Shown here: piece after piece, positions 25,824 through 32,659 of the stretch | Position numbering within the stretch: position 1 is the first letter of the stretch | Layout of the letters: every line of letters begins with the position of its first letter | Assembly: GCA_017432075.1 (NCBI GenBank) | Contig: JAFRJV010000094.1 | Span: 1-32,659, forward strand | Direction of reading: 5' to 3' | DNA length: 32,659 bases | Source: Mogibacterium sp. | GTDB taxonomy: Bacteria; Bacillota; Clostridia; Peptostreptococcales; Anaerovoracaceae | The notes under the pieces: generated by a model | Databases searched by the model: none | Seen by the model: the letters and a program-made list of their open reading frames with translations, nothing else | What the model was told of the DNA's origin: nothing | Program-made: the position numbers and the translations under genes

Positions 25824-25826
25824 GAT

Positions 25827-26837
25827 TTATGCCTCCTTGAAATCAAAGCCCGTGCTGCTGAGTACCGGCCTTATGCTGTCAAAAATGTCTGAGTTCATGA
25901 CTCTCACAAAGTCCGCCGGAAAATCTGAATACTTCACAGGCCAAGAGTACAGCCTAACAAGATTCATCTCTGCATTAGGCAGAATACATCCAAAAGTGAT
26001 TTTCACGATACTTCCATCATGGTGATACTTAATCGGCGGAAGTGTCCCGTTCGCTGCGAGACATGCCGACATTGCTGCTCTGTGGTCTATCCAGTTCGGA
26101 AGAGACGACAACAGAATTTTTCCGTCAAAGAGCCTGCACAAAAAGTACTGGTACACCGAAACACTGTGCATTCTAGCCATACAGATAACGCCTTCGGGAG
26201 GGTATGTGTTTACCCAGTTCCTAGAGTATTTTCTGGGGGTCATGTTCAAGTATTCAGGCTGAAGGTAGCTGCTGAAATTCTGCCAGTGAATATTTTGTGT
26301 GAGGTGTTCCCAGAAATCAGCAAGTGTGTTTTCGCTCAGAGCAAACATATCACGTAAAGTTCTGAAGTGTTGTTTTCCTGAGTCCGAAGCGTCCGCCAGT
26401 CTGTAGCTTCCAAGCCCGCTGACCGGAAGAATTTCGCTGACTGCCTGACCGCGAACGTAAATGTTGTCTCCTGCTCTGGAAAGAGAGTACATCGGCGGGG
26501 AGAGTCTCTGTGTTTTGTGGTACATGTATCCGGCCTTGAGAAAGGTACTGTAGATTTCTTCGCATAGTTGCTGAATGTCGGGAAAAACTCCCATCATTTC
26601 CGGGTATACCTGCATTAAGCTGTTAATGAGATTCATGATTCTTTGCTTGAAATGCGCAACGCTTATCGTACCGGAAGAGTTCTCGTCATCCTGAATGTCC
26701 CATAGAGACGCAAGCCCGCACTGTCCCAAGAAACTATATATTATTCTGGCTTTGTAGTCAGATTCAGACTCAGTTATGCCCTGTATGAGTCTATAGTCAT
26801 CTGCTATTCTGCTGAGGAGGCCAAAACACCGTTTCAC
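25827..26837 (-). CDS. Third gene of the helicase cassette, unknown function
   Basis: 336 residues from a GTG that overlaps the previous stop (GTGA), so translation is probably coupled. No signal peptide or membrane segment. I recognise no domain. It looks like a folded alpha/beta protein with a helical N-terminal half (residues about 20-130, SDYKARIIYSFLGQCGLASL) and an aromatic-rich C-terminal half (EGVICMARMHSVSVYQYFLC). No catalytic motif of a nuclease, methylase, phospholipase-D or deaminase was found. The 3-base gap to the helicase start suggests a close functional partnership, perhaps as an adaptor. It is not a match to known Druantia or DISARM partners as far as I can judge. Confidence 0.8.
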   Translation of the reverse strand: MKRCFGLLSRIADDYRLIQGITESESDYKARIIYSFLGQCGLASLWDIQDDENSSGTISVAHFKQRIMNLINSLMQVYPEMMGVFPDIQQLCEEIYSTFLKAGYMYHKTQRLSPPMYSLSRAGDNIYVRGQAVSEILPVSGLGSYRLADASDSGKQHFRTLRDMFALSENTLADFWEHLTQNIHWQNFSSYLQPEYLNMTPRKYSRNWVNTYPPEGVICMARMHSVSVYQYFLCRLFDGKILLSSLPNWIDHRAAMSACLAANGTLPPIKYHHDGSIVKITFGCILPNAEMNLVRLYSWPVKYSDFPADFVRVMNSDIFDSIRPVLSSTGFDFKEA

Positions 26838-28456
26838 TTGTCATCACCGGCAAAAGCTCTAAACATTTTCAGAGAGTAATCATCATCCAGATTGTCCCTG
26901 AGGGTTTCTGTTTCTCCGCAGACATAAGCGAGTGAGTACAGCAGAAATATATCGTGTCTCTCAACTCCGGACATTACCTGCATATCAGAGAATATATCCC
27001 TAAGAATATTTTTAGCTAGTGTCGGGATTCTGAGCTGCTTTAGGAGTTTACGATACGGCTGCTCTGAGTTGCGGCTTCCTGAAAAATCCTGAAAAGCAGG
27101 TGCTTCACGGCCTGATACATAATTTCTGTCAGGATAGCTGTCAATGAATATTTCAGTCAGCACAGGAATGCAGTAATTTACTATGCTCTTTGGTTCGAGC
27201 TGAAGATCTTCATGAAACGGGTGTACAAGTATATAGAATTTTTCCCTTTGGGATATGAGCCGGATAATATGATAGTACCATTTTCTGCAGAATGGATTCT
27301 CAATGATGACGGTTTCGGAGCTGGATTTTCTGCAAGCCTCAAGTGCTTTTCCGGAAAAACTCCCCTCACAGAAAAGTACTCCGGGACTTTGGGCGAATAT
27401 TGCCGCAGAAAAAGCTCGTGCAATATCTTCGGCATTAGGCCCAGCAAGCAACACAGGGACTCTATTTTTGCAGGCAGAATACAGCAGACACGACAAGACA
27501 TTTACTGCTTCCCTTGATGTTCCGGCTGAACGCAGAGAGATATCTAGAGTCTCCAGAGCATCACGCCAAGTGCTATGTATTTCTGTGTCGTCATCATTGA
27601 GGGTGCAGCCTTCAGAGAAAGATTCTGCGGGTGCTGTATGTTCGGACGCTGCTGACAGGTTTTGTGTTTCAGCGTTCGCGGCTTTCAGTGAGGCTAAATA
27701 CTCTGTACGTCTGGCTTCTTCCTGAAAGTACAGAGCTTCCAGTTCTGAGAGCTTCTGCACGTGTTCTTGCTCCGAGAGTTTGCGCGTATCAGCGAGTTTC
27801 TGTGCGGTCAGGCGTATAGTCTCCAGAGCGTCAAGTACTTCCTGTGCGGCTGTTTCGAGCTGGTCATGCTCATTCTCGAAATCTCTGCACGCCTCAAGCA
27901 CTGAATGCAGTTCCTCCGCTGCCTGTTCTGACTGTGCAAGCAATTCTTCTGTTTTGGTGCGGGAATCTTTTAGTGCGGCTAAAAGTTCTTCGTGTCCTGA
28001 AAGGCTGTCTGTTAGCTTCTTAGTGTATTTCTCTGTGATTCTGTGCAGCCTTACGGAATACTCTGCTTCTGTTATTTCTTCAGGTGAATACGTTTCATCT
28101 ATGAGCTTGAAAAAAATCCTGACATTATCAGCAAAAGAGCTGTGTGCAAGATTCTCGATTAGAGCTTCTTTCTTGGAGATACCTTTTGCCTGAAGGATAG
28201 TCATATTCTCGTAAAACTTCTTCATTACCCTGTTGACAATAACATCCAGTACATACTTCACAAACGGGTCTTTTCTGTCCTTAGCGATAACAGAATAAGT
28301 CTGCTCATCCGATAGTGTTTCTGCTCTGAAGCCGGGCATAAGTGAATTAAACTGTTTTGGGTATTTAGCATAAATTCTTCTCAGTTCATCAGCCTTAACC
28401 ATTCTGGAGAGTGCAGAAATTTCGTCATCATTAAGGATTTCTGTGCAGTTTTTCAA
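26834..28456 (-). CDS. Coiled-coil protein with degenerate P-loop-like domain (second gene of cassette)
   Basis: 540 residues when started at the TTG at 28456, which has AGGAGGC eight bases upstream and follows the previous stop by two bases. A longer frame from 28549 would overlap the previous gene by 91 bases and lacks a ribosome site. Residues 1-125 are helical. About 129-264 form a long Glu/Ala/Leu-rich coiled coil. The C-terminal part has VPVLLAGPNAEDIARAF (333-349), placed like a Walker A strand and loop but without the Lys, and SETVIIENPF (about 380-389), like a Walker B strand with Asn for the acidic residue. This suggests an inactive AAA-like or NTPase-derived fold, which is inference. 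It may be a structural or sensor subunit. Confidence 0.8.
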   Translation of the reverse strand: MKNCTEILNDDEISALSRMVKADELRRIYAKYPKQFNSLMPGFRAETLSDEQTYSVIAKDRKDPFVKYVLDVIVNRVMKKFYENMTILQAKGISKKEALIENLAHSSFADNVRIFFKLIDETYSPEEITEAEYSVRLHRITEKYTKKLTDSLSGHEELLAALKDSRTKTEELLAQSEQAAEELHSVLEACRDFENEHDQLETAAQEVLDALETIRLTAQKLADTRKLSEQEHVQKLSELEALYFQEEARRTEYLASLKAANAETQNLSAASEHTAPAESFSEGCTLNDDDTEIHSTWRDALETLDISLRSAGTSREAVNVLSCLLYSACKNRVPVLLAGPNAEDIARAFSAAIFAQSPGVLFCEGSFSGKALEACRKSSSETVIIENPFCRKWYYHIIRLISQREKFYILVHPFHEDLQLEPKSIVNYCIPVLTEIFIDSYPDRNYVSGREAPAFQDFSGSRNSEQPYRKLLKQLRIPTLAKNILRDIFSDMQVMSGVERHDIFLLYSLAYVCGETETLRDNLDDDYSLKMFRAFAGDDK

Positions 28457-28458
28457 GT

Positions 28459-29958
28459 CTAAGAGCCTCCTGTGTTTGAAATATACTGCCTGAGTAATTT
28501 TACGGCCTGCTCCGGAGTCATGGCTTTTCTTGCTGCTCTGTACAGCCATTCTCGAATTTTTGGGTGTTCTTTCAGCCTTTCGTATAGACCTCCAAGCCTC
28601 CGCCCCGTTGGTACAGTGTCAGGGCTGAAGCTGCACAGCCTCTCCAGCAGAAAGTCATCACTTCCAGAAGCCACAACAGTAGTCTTTTTTCTGAATGAGG
28701 CTTGAAAAACTCTATCCAGTCCTTGAAACACTTCCAACTCAGTGCCGTATTTCACTCCGGAGACATGGCAGATATTCCCGTCAGAAATTTTCTGCCTGCC
28801 GGTAATCACTCCGTTCCTGCGTATGACTGCAAACCCGTCAAACGGTGCAAGTATGCTCACAAAGCCGCCTGCGGGAAGTTCGGTGTGTTCTCCTGAAGTG
28901 ATGTTTGTATCTTTGCCGTCCTTGATTTCGACAGCACACGCTGAATGTGTTTGCGTTACTGCTTCAGGCTGAATATTTATAGAGGTGTTTTCGGTTTTGA
29001 GAGTGAGCCGCTTGGTGTTTGGAAGCTCTACAATTCTGCCTGCGGGGTACTGGCCGCGATAGTATGTCTCTGCGTCAAAATCGGGTTCAGGAATGGCCTT
29101 CAAAGAAACTCTAAACGCACCATTGACGTGAATTATTGTGCTGTCTCTGTTATGCCTGAAAACATTATGGCGTTCAACATATGCAGGCCAAAGAATGCTC
29201 ATACCTTCTGTGAGTCTGTACCTGTGATTCATGAAAAACTCTGCGGCACTTTTTGAGAGATTTTTTGCCATGACCTCATAAAGATTCAAGCTCATATGTT
29301 CGGCGAGAAACTCAATATATACTCCGCTGTGCAGGCCGTCGGGATATTCTTTGCGCGTCAGAAGGTAATAGACTTTTCCGGTCTGGACACACTCAGCCGG
29401 CCAAATATATCTGCATGTCCTAGAACTGAAGAGTCCTCCTCTTTCCGGACTAACGCCCTCAACTATATCAAATGGCAATAAACCTCTCGGAGCATTGATA
29501 GTATATTTTTCTGAAGGGTAATCGCCGACATAGCAAAACGTAGTATTTTTCTCGCTAAGGCAGTTAATACTGTGTGAGAAGATTTTTTTGTTGGCAGTTA
29601 TCACAAAATCTCTGCCACTGTACATAGTAAGCATATATTCAGGTACACGAGGCATTTCCAGCTCAAAGCTGAATTTGTCAGGATGTATTGCCAGACGAAT
29701 CTGGAATCTGTTTTTTGGGCGATAAAGCTGCGGCTCGCCTGAGTAGTTGCCGGAGGTGCGTTCAGGGCAGTACTTGTAATCAGCGGACTTGTGCTTGAAA
29801 TGGGCGGATCTTTTTGGGCCTTCAGCAAGCAATACTACTTGGCCACATAATGCACACGTATAAAGTTCATATTTGCCGGGAGCATTGTGTGCAGTTACGT
29901 GCAGCCAGCCGTCAGGAGTCCACATATACACGTGTTTCAAAGCTGGTTCATCAGCCAC
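28459..29958 (-). CDS. First gene of the helicase cassette: protein with CoiA-like zinc site
   Basis: 499 residues from a GTG with AAGGCAGG seven bases upstream. The N-terminal region has YTCALCGQVVLL (C35, C38), then KRSAHFKHKS (H53, H56) and YCPERT (C64), resembling the zinc-binding N-terminal region of CoiA-like competence proteins (CxxC...HFxH...C). I see no clear nuclease motif of CoiA downstream. The rest is beta-rich and ends in a helical segment (KEHPKIREWLYRAARKAMTP). No signal peptide. A promoter-like TATAAT lies about 50 bases upstream, so this gene leads the operon. A nucleic-acid-binding or target-recognition role is possible. Confidence 0.78.
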   Translation of the reverse strand: MADEPALKHVYMWTPDGWLHVTAHNAPGKYELYTCALCGQVVLLAEGPKRSAHFKHKSADYKYCPERTSGNYSGEPQLYRPKNRFQIRLAIHPDKFSFELEMPRVPEYMLTMYSGRDFVITANKKIFSHSINCLSEKNTTFCYVGDYPSEKYTINAPRGLLPFDIVEGVSPERGGLFSSRTCRYIWPAECVQTGKVYYLLTRKEYPDGLHSGVYIEFLAEHMSLNLYEVMAKNLSKSAAEFFMNHRYRLTEGMSILWPAYVERHNVFRHNRDSTIIHVNGAFRVSLKAIPEPDFDAETYYRGQYPAGRIVELPNTKRLTLKTENTSINIQPEAVTQTHSACAVEIKDGKDTNITSGEHTELPAGGFVSILAPFDGFAVIRRNGVITGRQKISDGNICHVSGVKYGTELEVFQGLDRVFQASFRKKTTVVASGSDDFLLERLCSFSPDTVPTGRRLGGLYERLKEHPKIREWLYRAARKAMTPEQAVKLLRQYISNTGGS

Positions 29959-30008
29959 AAGAAAAACCTGCCTTATGAGAAATTATGAATGTTTTTGTCG
30001 GTGAATAT

Positions 30009-30014
30009 ATTATA
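30009..30014 (-). promoter_or_regulatory. -10 box likely driving the helicase cassette
   Basis: A perfect TATAAT on the minus strand lies about 50 bases before the first cassette gene and after the galK terminator hairpin. A weak TTGTAG lies 15 bases further upstream, so the -35 is poor; an activator or weak basal expression is possible. Confidence 0.5.
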
Positions 30015-30017
30015 CAG

Positions 30018-30045
30018 TAAAGGAGGAGACTACAAATCCCCTCCC
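30018..30045 (-). terminator. Terminator-like hairpin after galK
   Basis: In the minus-strand transcript GGAGGGGA pairs with TCTCCTCC (one G-T wobble) around a seven-base loop and is followed by TTTACT, a weak T-tract. It probably separates galK from the helicase cassette. Confidence 0.55.
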
Positions 30046-30059
30046 TTGAATTAGGGTAT

Positions 30060-31241
30060 CTATGCTGAAAATCTGCCAGCACCGTCAGCACTGCCTGTAG
30101 TATAAAAACTCGCCTTTCTGCCGGTCTTTGCTTCATACTCCCGCCCGATAACGTTCATGAAGTTTTCTACATGCCCGCACTCAACTATGCTAACAGTACA
30201 TCCGCCAAAACCTCCGCCCGTCATTCTTGAGCCAACAACTCCCGGCAATTCCCACGCCATCCCCGCCAGCATATCCAGCTCCGGAATTGTTACTTGATAG
30301 TTGTCCCTAAGCGACACATGAGACGCATTCATCAGCCTTCCAAATCTAGCAAGGTCTCCAGCCTTCAGAGCCTCCGCTGCATTCAGCGCACGCGCATTCT
30401 CACTCACAGCATGACGCGCCCTCCGCAGCGTTACCGGGTCTTTAACGCAGTACGCATACTCGTCAAGTTCATGTTCAGTCAAATCACACAAACACTTCAC
30501 CGGCTTCACTTTCTGGATGTCTGCAAGGGCTGCCTCGCACTGAGTCCGGCGCAAATTGTACTCACTGCCTACAAGTGAATGCGGAACGTTCGAGTTCGTG
30601 ATGATGATCTTGCAGTCCCCAAGCTCAAGCGGCGCATACGAGTAATCCAGCGTTGAACAGTTCAGCAAGACCGCGTGATTCTGCTTGCCCATGCTGACCG
30701 CGAACTGATCCATTATGCCGCAGTGCATTCCTACAAAATTATTCTCTGCCTCCTGTGAGAATAACGCCGCTTTCACTCCGTCAATGCCTAAGCCCAAAAG
30801 TTCACTAAATATCTTCACTGTCAAAACTTCTAGAGCCGCTGATGACGAAAGTCCTGCACCGTCTGGGAGATTTCCGGAATAGAGTATATCCAGCCCAGAC
30901 GAAAAAGCATAGCCGTGCTTCGTGAGGGTGTGTGCAATTCCTAAAGGATAGTTGACCCAAGTACGAGAGCCGGTGAGTTTTTCGTGAATGTCGGAGTAAG
31001 CTATTTCGAACGCAGAGTCATAACTGCCGTCAAAATTCATAGAGTACAGCCTGAGAGAATGACCGGAATTTTTCTGCGCAAGGGCATATATTCCGAAGTC
31101 TATTGCGCAAGGGAAAACATAGCCGCCTTCGTGGTCAGTGTGTTCGCCGATGAGGTTGACGCGGCCGGGCGAGAAAAACGCTTCAGGTTTTGAGGAAGTG
31201 CCGAAAATGCTGTTGAATGTGTCTATCATTGTATTAATCAT
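30060..31241 (-). CDS. galK: Galactokinase
   Basis: ATP-dependent phosphorylation of galactose to galactose-1-phosphate, first step of the Leloir pathway. 393 residues, normal length. GHMP-kinase blocks: PGRVNLIGEHTDHEGGYVFP (25-44, the galactokinase signature), the phosphate loop GAGLSSSAALEV (128-139), catalytic-base D178 in HCGIMDQFA, and the third motif SRMTGGGFGGCTVS near the C terminus. Start supported by GGAGGG six bases before the ATG. galT and galE are not in the window. Confidence 0.95.
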   Translation of the reverse strand: MINTMIDTFNSIFGTSSKPEAFFSPGRVNLIGEHTDHEGGYVFPCAIDFGIYALAQKNSGHSLRLYSMNFDGSYDSAFEIAYSDIHEKLTGSRTWVNYPLGIAHTLTKHGYAFSSGLDILYSGNLPDGAGLSSSAALEVLTVKIFSELLGLGIDGVKAALFSQEAENNFVGMHCGIMDQFAVSMGKQNHAVLLNCSTLDYSYAPLELGDCKIIITNSNVPHSLVGSEYNLRRTQCEAALADIQKVKPVKCLCDLTEHELDEYAYCVKDPVTLRRARHAVSENARALNAAEALKAGDLARFGRLMNASHVSLRDNYQVTIPELDMLAGMAWELPGVVGSRMTGGGFGGCTVSIVECGHVENFMNVIGREYEAKTGRKASFYTTGSADGAGRFSA

Positions 31242-31336
31242 AAAGATCCCTCCGCCTAAATTATACAGACAGAGGGATAAATTTTGCGCTATTGGTTTTG
31301 GTAATTTTCACAGAGTACTTCCTTGAGCAAAACTGC

Positions 31337-31375
31337 GCGGCTTGCCTGAAGGGATGATGTCTTCAGACAAGCCGC
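31337..31375. terminator. Orphan GCGGC-type hairpin
   Basis: GCGGCTTG and CTGAAG pair with CTTCAG and CAAGCCGC, with one internal mismatch. On the minus strand it is followed by GCAGTTTTG. It resembles the tannase and pgeF terminators in design but has no obvious gene to end. Confidence 0.5.
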
Positions 31376-31590
31376 CTTTGAGACCTTCAGGATGAATGCG
31401 TATGTTCTTGAAGTGCTGGCACATATGGTGCTGCGTATTATTGCCTGCCGAAAATTCTCCGATGAATTATGCGTGAGGTTTGACTGAAGCATTACTTTTA
31501 CTGTAGGAAAACTACACATTGAACACGGGAATCATTACAGCGCACAACGCTACAGTAAATTTTTTCACAATACATGTAAATTCACAGTGC

Positions 31591-31596
31591 TATAAT
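31591..31596 (+). promoter_or_regulatory. Likely -10 box of the MATE gene
   Basis: TATAAT, with TTCACA 21 bases upstream as a possible but far-spaced -35. It would give a leader of about 90 bases that includes the terminator-like hairpin. Confidence 0.45.
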
Positions 31597-31623
31597 AACC
31601 CAGCTGTGCAGCACATAGCAACG

Positions 31624-31669
31624 TGCGTAAGTCCGGGCAACAACGGGCATACGCATTTTTTATTGCCCG
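31624..31669 (+). promoter_or_regulatory. Leader terminator with competing fold (attenuator or riboswitch expression platform)
   Basis: TGCGTA pairs with TACGCA and inner GTCCG with CGGGC, followed by TTTTTT, giving an intrinsic terminator inside the 5' leader. TTGCCCG immediately after the T-run is complementary to GGGCAA and to CGGGC inside the stem, which gives a competing antiterminator fold. I could not match the upstream leader to a known riboswitch class. Confidence 0.6.
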
Positions 31670-31691
31670 CGAAATTTACGAGGTGATAATC

Positions 31692-32659
31692 TTGGAATCT
31701 AACATCTTTCTTGAGCGCGAACCGGTCAGCAAGTTACTAATACGCTACTCAGTCCCGCTGATAATCTCTCTTCTAGTGGCAGCCCTATACAACATAGTCG
31801 ACCAAATATTTATCGCAAATGCAGCCTATCTCGGCTCAAACGGCAACGCTGCCAACAACGTAGTATTTCCCCTCACTGTGATAGCTTTGGCCTTCACGCT
31901 GCTGATCGGCGACGGAGTCTGTGCATTCGTGAGCATGTCTCTCGGCTCTCGTCAGGCAAAACAGGCCGGCGATTCAGTCGGTAGTGCTGCACTGCTCTCT
32001 GCAACAGTAGGAGTGATTATTGCTGCGGTGTACTGGGTATTCCGTGAGGAGTTGCTGACGTTTTTCGGAGGCAGAGTGAACGATGAGACTTTCCGGCTGG
32101 CTCTGGAATATTTCTCGTGGATAATACCGGGTATTCCGTTCTACGTGTTCGGCCAAGCCATGAACCCGATAATCTCTGCTGACGGAAGCCCAAATTACGT
32201 GATGTTCTCGACGCTGATGGGAGCAGGGATAAATATTGTGTTAGACCCGCTGTTTATATTCGGCTTTCACTGGGGAATGATGGGAGCAGCTTTAGCCACA
32301 ATTATGGGACAAATTTTTACGGCGTTAATGTCTGTGAGGTATCTGGCCTTCAAGATGAGAGCAGTATCTTTTTCCCGCGCAAACCTATCGTATAACCTCA
32401 AACTTATGCGGAGATATTTGCCTCTTGGCCTGTGCAGCTTCATATCACAGATTTCACTAGTTATCAGCGTTGCGGCCGTGAACATGATGATCCGGAAATA
32501 CGGTGCGCTTGATCCTGTATTCGGGAGGGCTGAATTTTCGCAGATACCTATGGCGGTAATCGGAATAGTGATGAAGTTTTTCCAGATAGTAATCTCTGTA
32601 GTAGTGGGACTTTCTGCTAGCTGTACGCCCATTACCGGCTACAACATAGGCGCAGGACG
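31692..32659 (+). CDS. MATE-family efflux transporter, 5' part (cut by window end)
   Basis: Cation-coupled multidrug/metabolite exporter of the MATE family in the cytoplasmic membrane. A TTG start with GAGGTG six bases upstream gives MESNIFLEREPVSKLLIRYS. Family signals include SVPLIISLLVAALYNIVDQI near the N terminus, NAANNVVFPLTV, the GDG/SMSLGSRQ loop (a frequent MATE pattern), and PNYVMFSTLMGAGINIVLDP. About 322 residues are visible of a usual 440-460, so roughly the first seven to eight membrane segments. Expression may be controlled by the leader hairpin. Substrate is unknown. Confidence 0.9.
   Translation, partial: MESNIFLEREPVSKLLIRYSVPLIISLLVAALYNIVDQIFIANAAYLGSNGNAANNVVFPLTVIALAFTLLIGDGVCAFVSMSLGSRQAKQAGDSVGSAALLSATVGVIIAAVYWVFREELLTFFGGRVNDETFRLALEYFSWIIPGIPFYVFGQAMNPIISADGSPNYVMFSTLMGAGINIVLDPLFIFGFHWGMMGAALATIMGQIFTALMSVRYLAFKMRAVSFSRANLSYNLKLMRRYLPLGLCSFISQISLVISVAAVNMMIRKYGALDPVFGRAEFSQIPMAVIGIVMKFFQIVISVVVGLSASCTPITGYNIGAG

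Larger units (their letters stand above)
31242..31691. other. 450-base spacer with hairpins, divergent from galK to the MATE gene
   Basis: No convincing gene is present; a 76-codon minus-strand frame (31289-31519) has no good ribosome site and runs through a hairpin. The spacer holds a GCGGC-type hairpin (31337-31375), a TATAAT (31591-31596) and a terminator-like leader hairpin (31624-31661). Bases 31380-31520 may be the remains of a lost gene that used the first hairpin as its terminator, but I cannot identify it. Confidence 0.5.

Noticed and set aside
20625..29958. Naming the cassette Druantia or DISARM
   Set aside because: The helicase type is similar, but none of the defining partner genes is recognisable, so a name would overstate the evidence.
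31289..31519. 76-codon minus-strand frame in the galK-MATE spacer
   Set aside because: No ribosome site, runs through a hairpin, and shows no recognisable protein features.
31597..31691. Assigning the MATE leader to the ZTP (pfl) or guanidine riboswitch class
   Set aside because: A GGGCA element is present, but the other conserved aptamer blocks are missing as far as I can see.

Overview
The window looks like chromosomal DNA from a strictly anaerobic, gut- or rumen-type bacterium. The signs are a flavodiiron O2/NO reductase, an iron-type alcohol dehydrogenase, a secreted tannase, a citrate-lyase maturation gene and decayed papain-like secreted peptidases. Base composition is moderate and most genes carry strong AGGAGG-type ribosome sites. 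A Synergistota-like or Firmicutes-like host would fit, but there is no rRNA or other marker to fix the phylum, so this is inference only.

Layout. The left edge (1-559, minus) holds the 5' part of a frameshifted EpsG-like polysaccharide polymerase. Next come fprA-speE (minus, translationally coupled), an iron alcohol dehydrogenase (plus) and uvrA (minus). Region 6.9-11.9 kb carries two related AEC-family permeases (minus). Each is followed directly by its own tandem repeat, and between them lie two decayed genes (a papain-like protease remnant and an unrecognised frameshifted gene) and a SprA-like HExxH protein. Then pgeF (plus), dnaB, a small unknown gene and a GDP-fucose synthase (all minus), and citX (plus). 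From 16.1 to 20.0 kb (plus) there is a large lipoprotein joining a beta-helix-like region to a tannase, a secreted tyrosine-phosphatase-like protein and a small membrane protein. rsfS (minus) follows.

The most interesting part is 20625-29958 (minus): four tightly packed genes between galK and rsfS. In transcription order they are a protein with a CoiA-like zinc site, a coiled-coil protein with a degenerate P-loop-like domain, a protein I cannot place, and a 1732-residue DEAD/DEAH helicase with multiple zinc clusters and a C-terminal DUF1998/MZB-type Cys cluster. The helicase resembles those of MrfA, Druantia (DruE) and DISARM-like systems, but the three partners are not the known Druantia or DISARM partners. 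This is a candidate undescribed nucleic-acid-processing or anti-phage system.

The right edge has galK (minus) and a MATE transporter (plus, cut by the window end) whose 5' leader contains a terminator hairpin with a competing fold, suggesting attenuation or a riboswitch. No tRNA, rRNA, CRISPR array, transposase or integrase was found.
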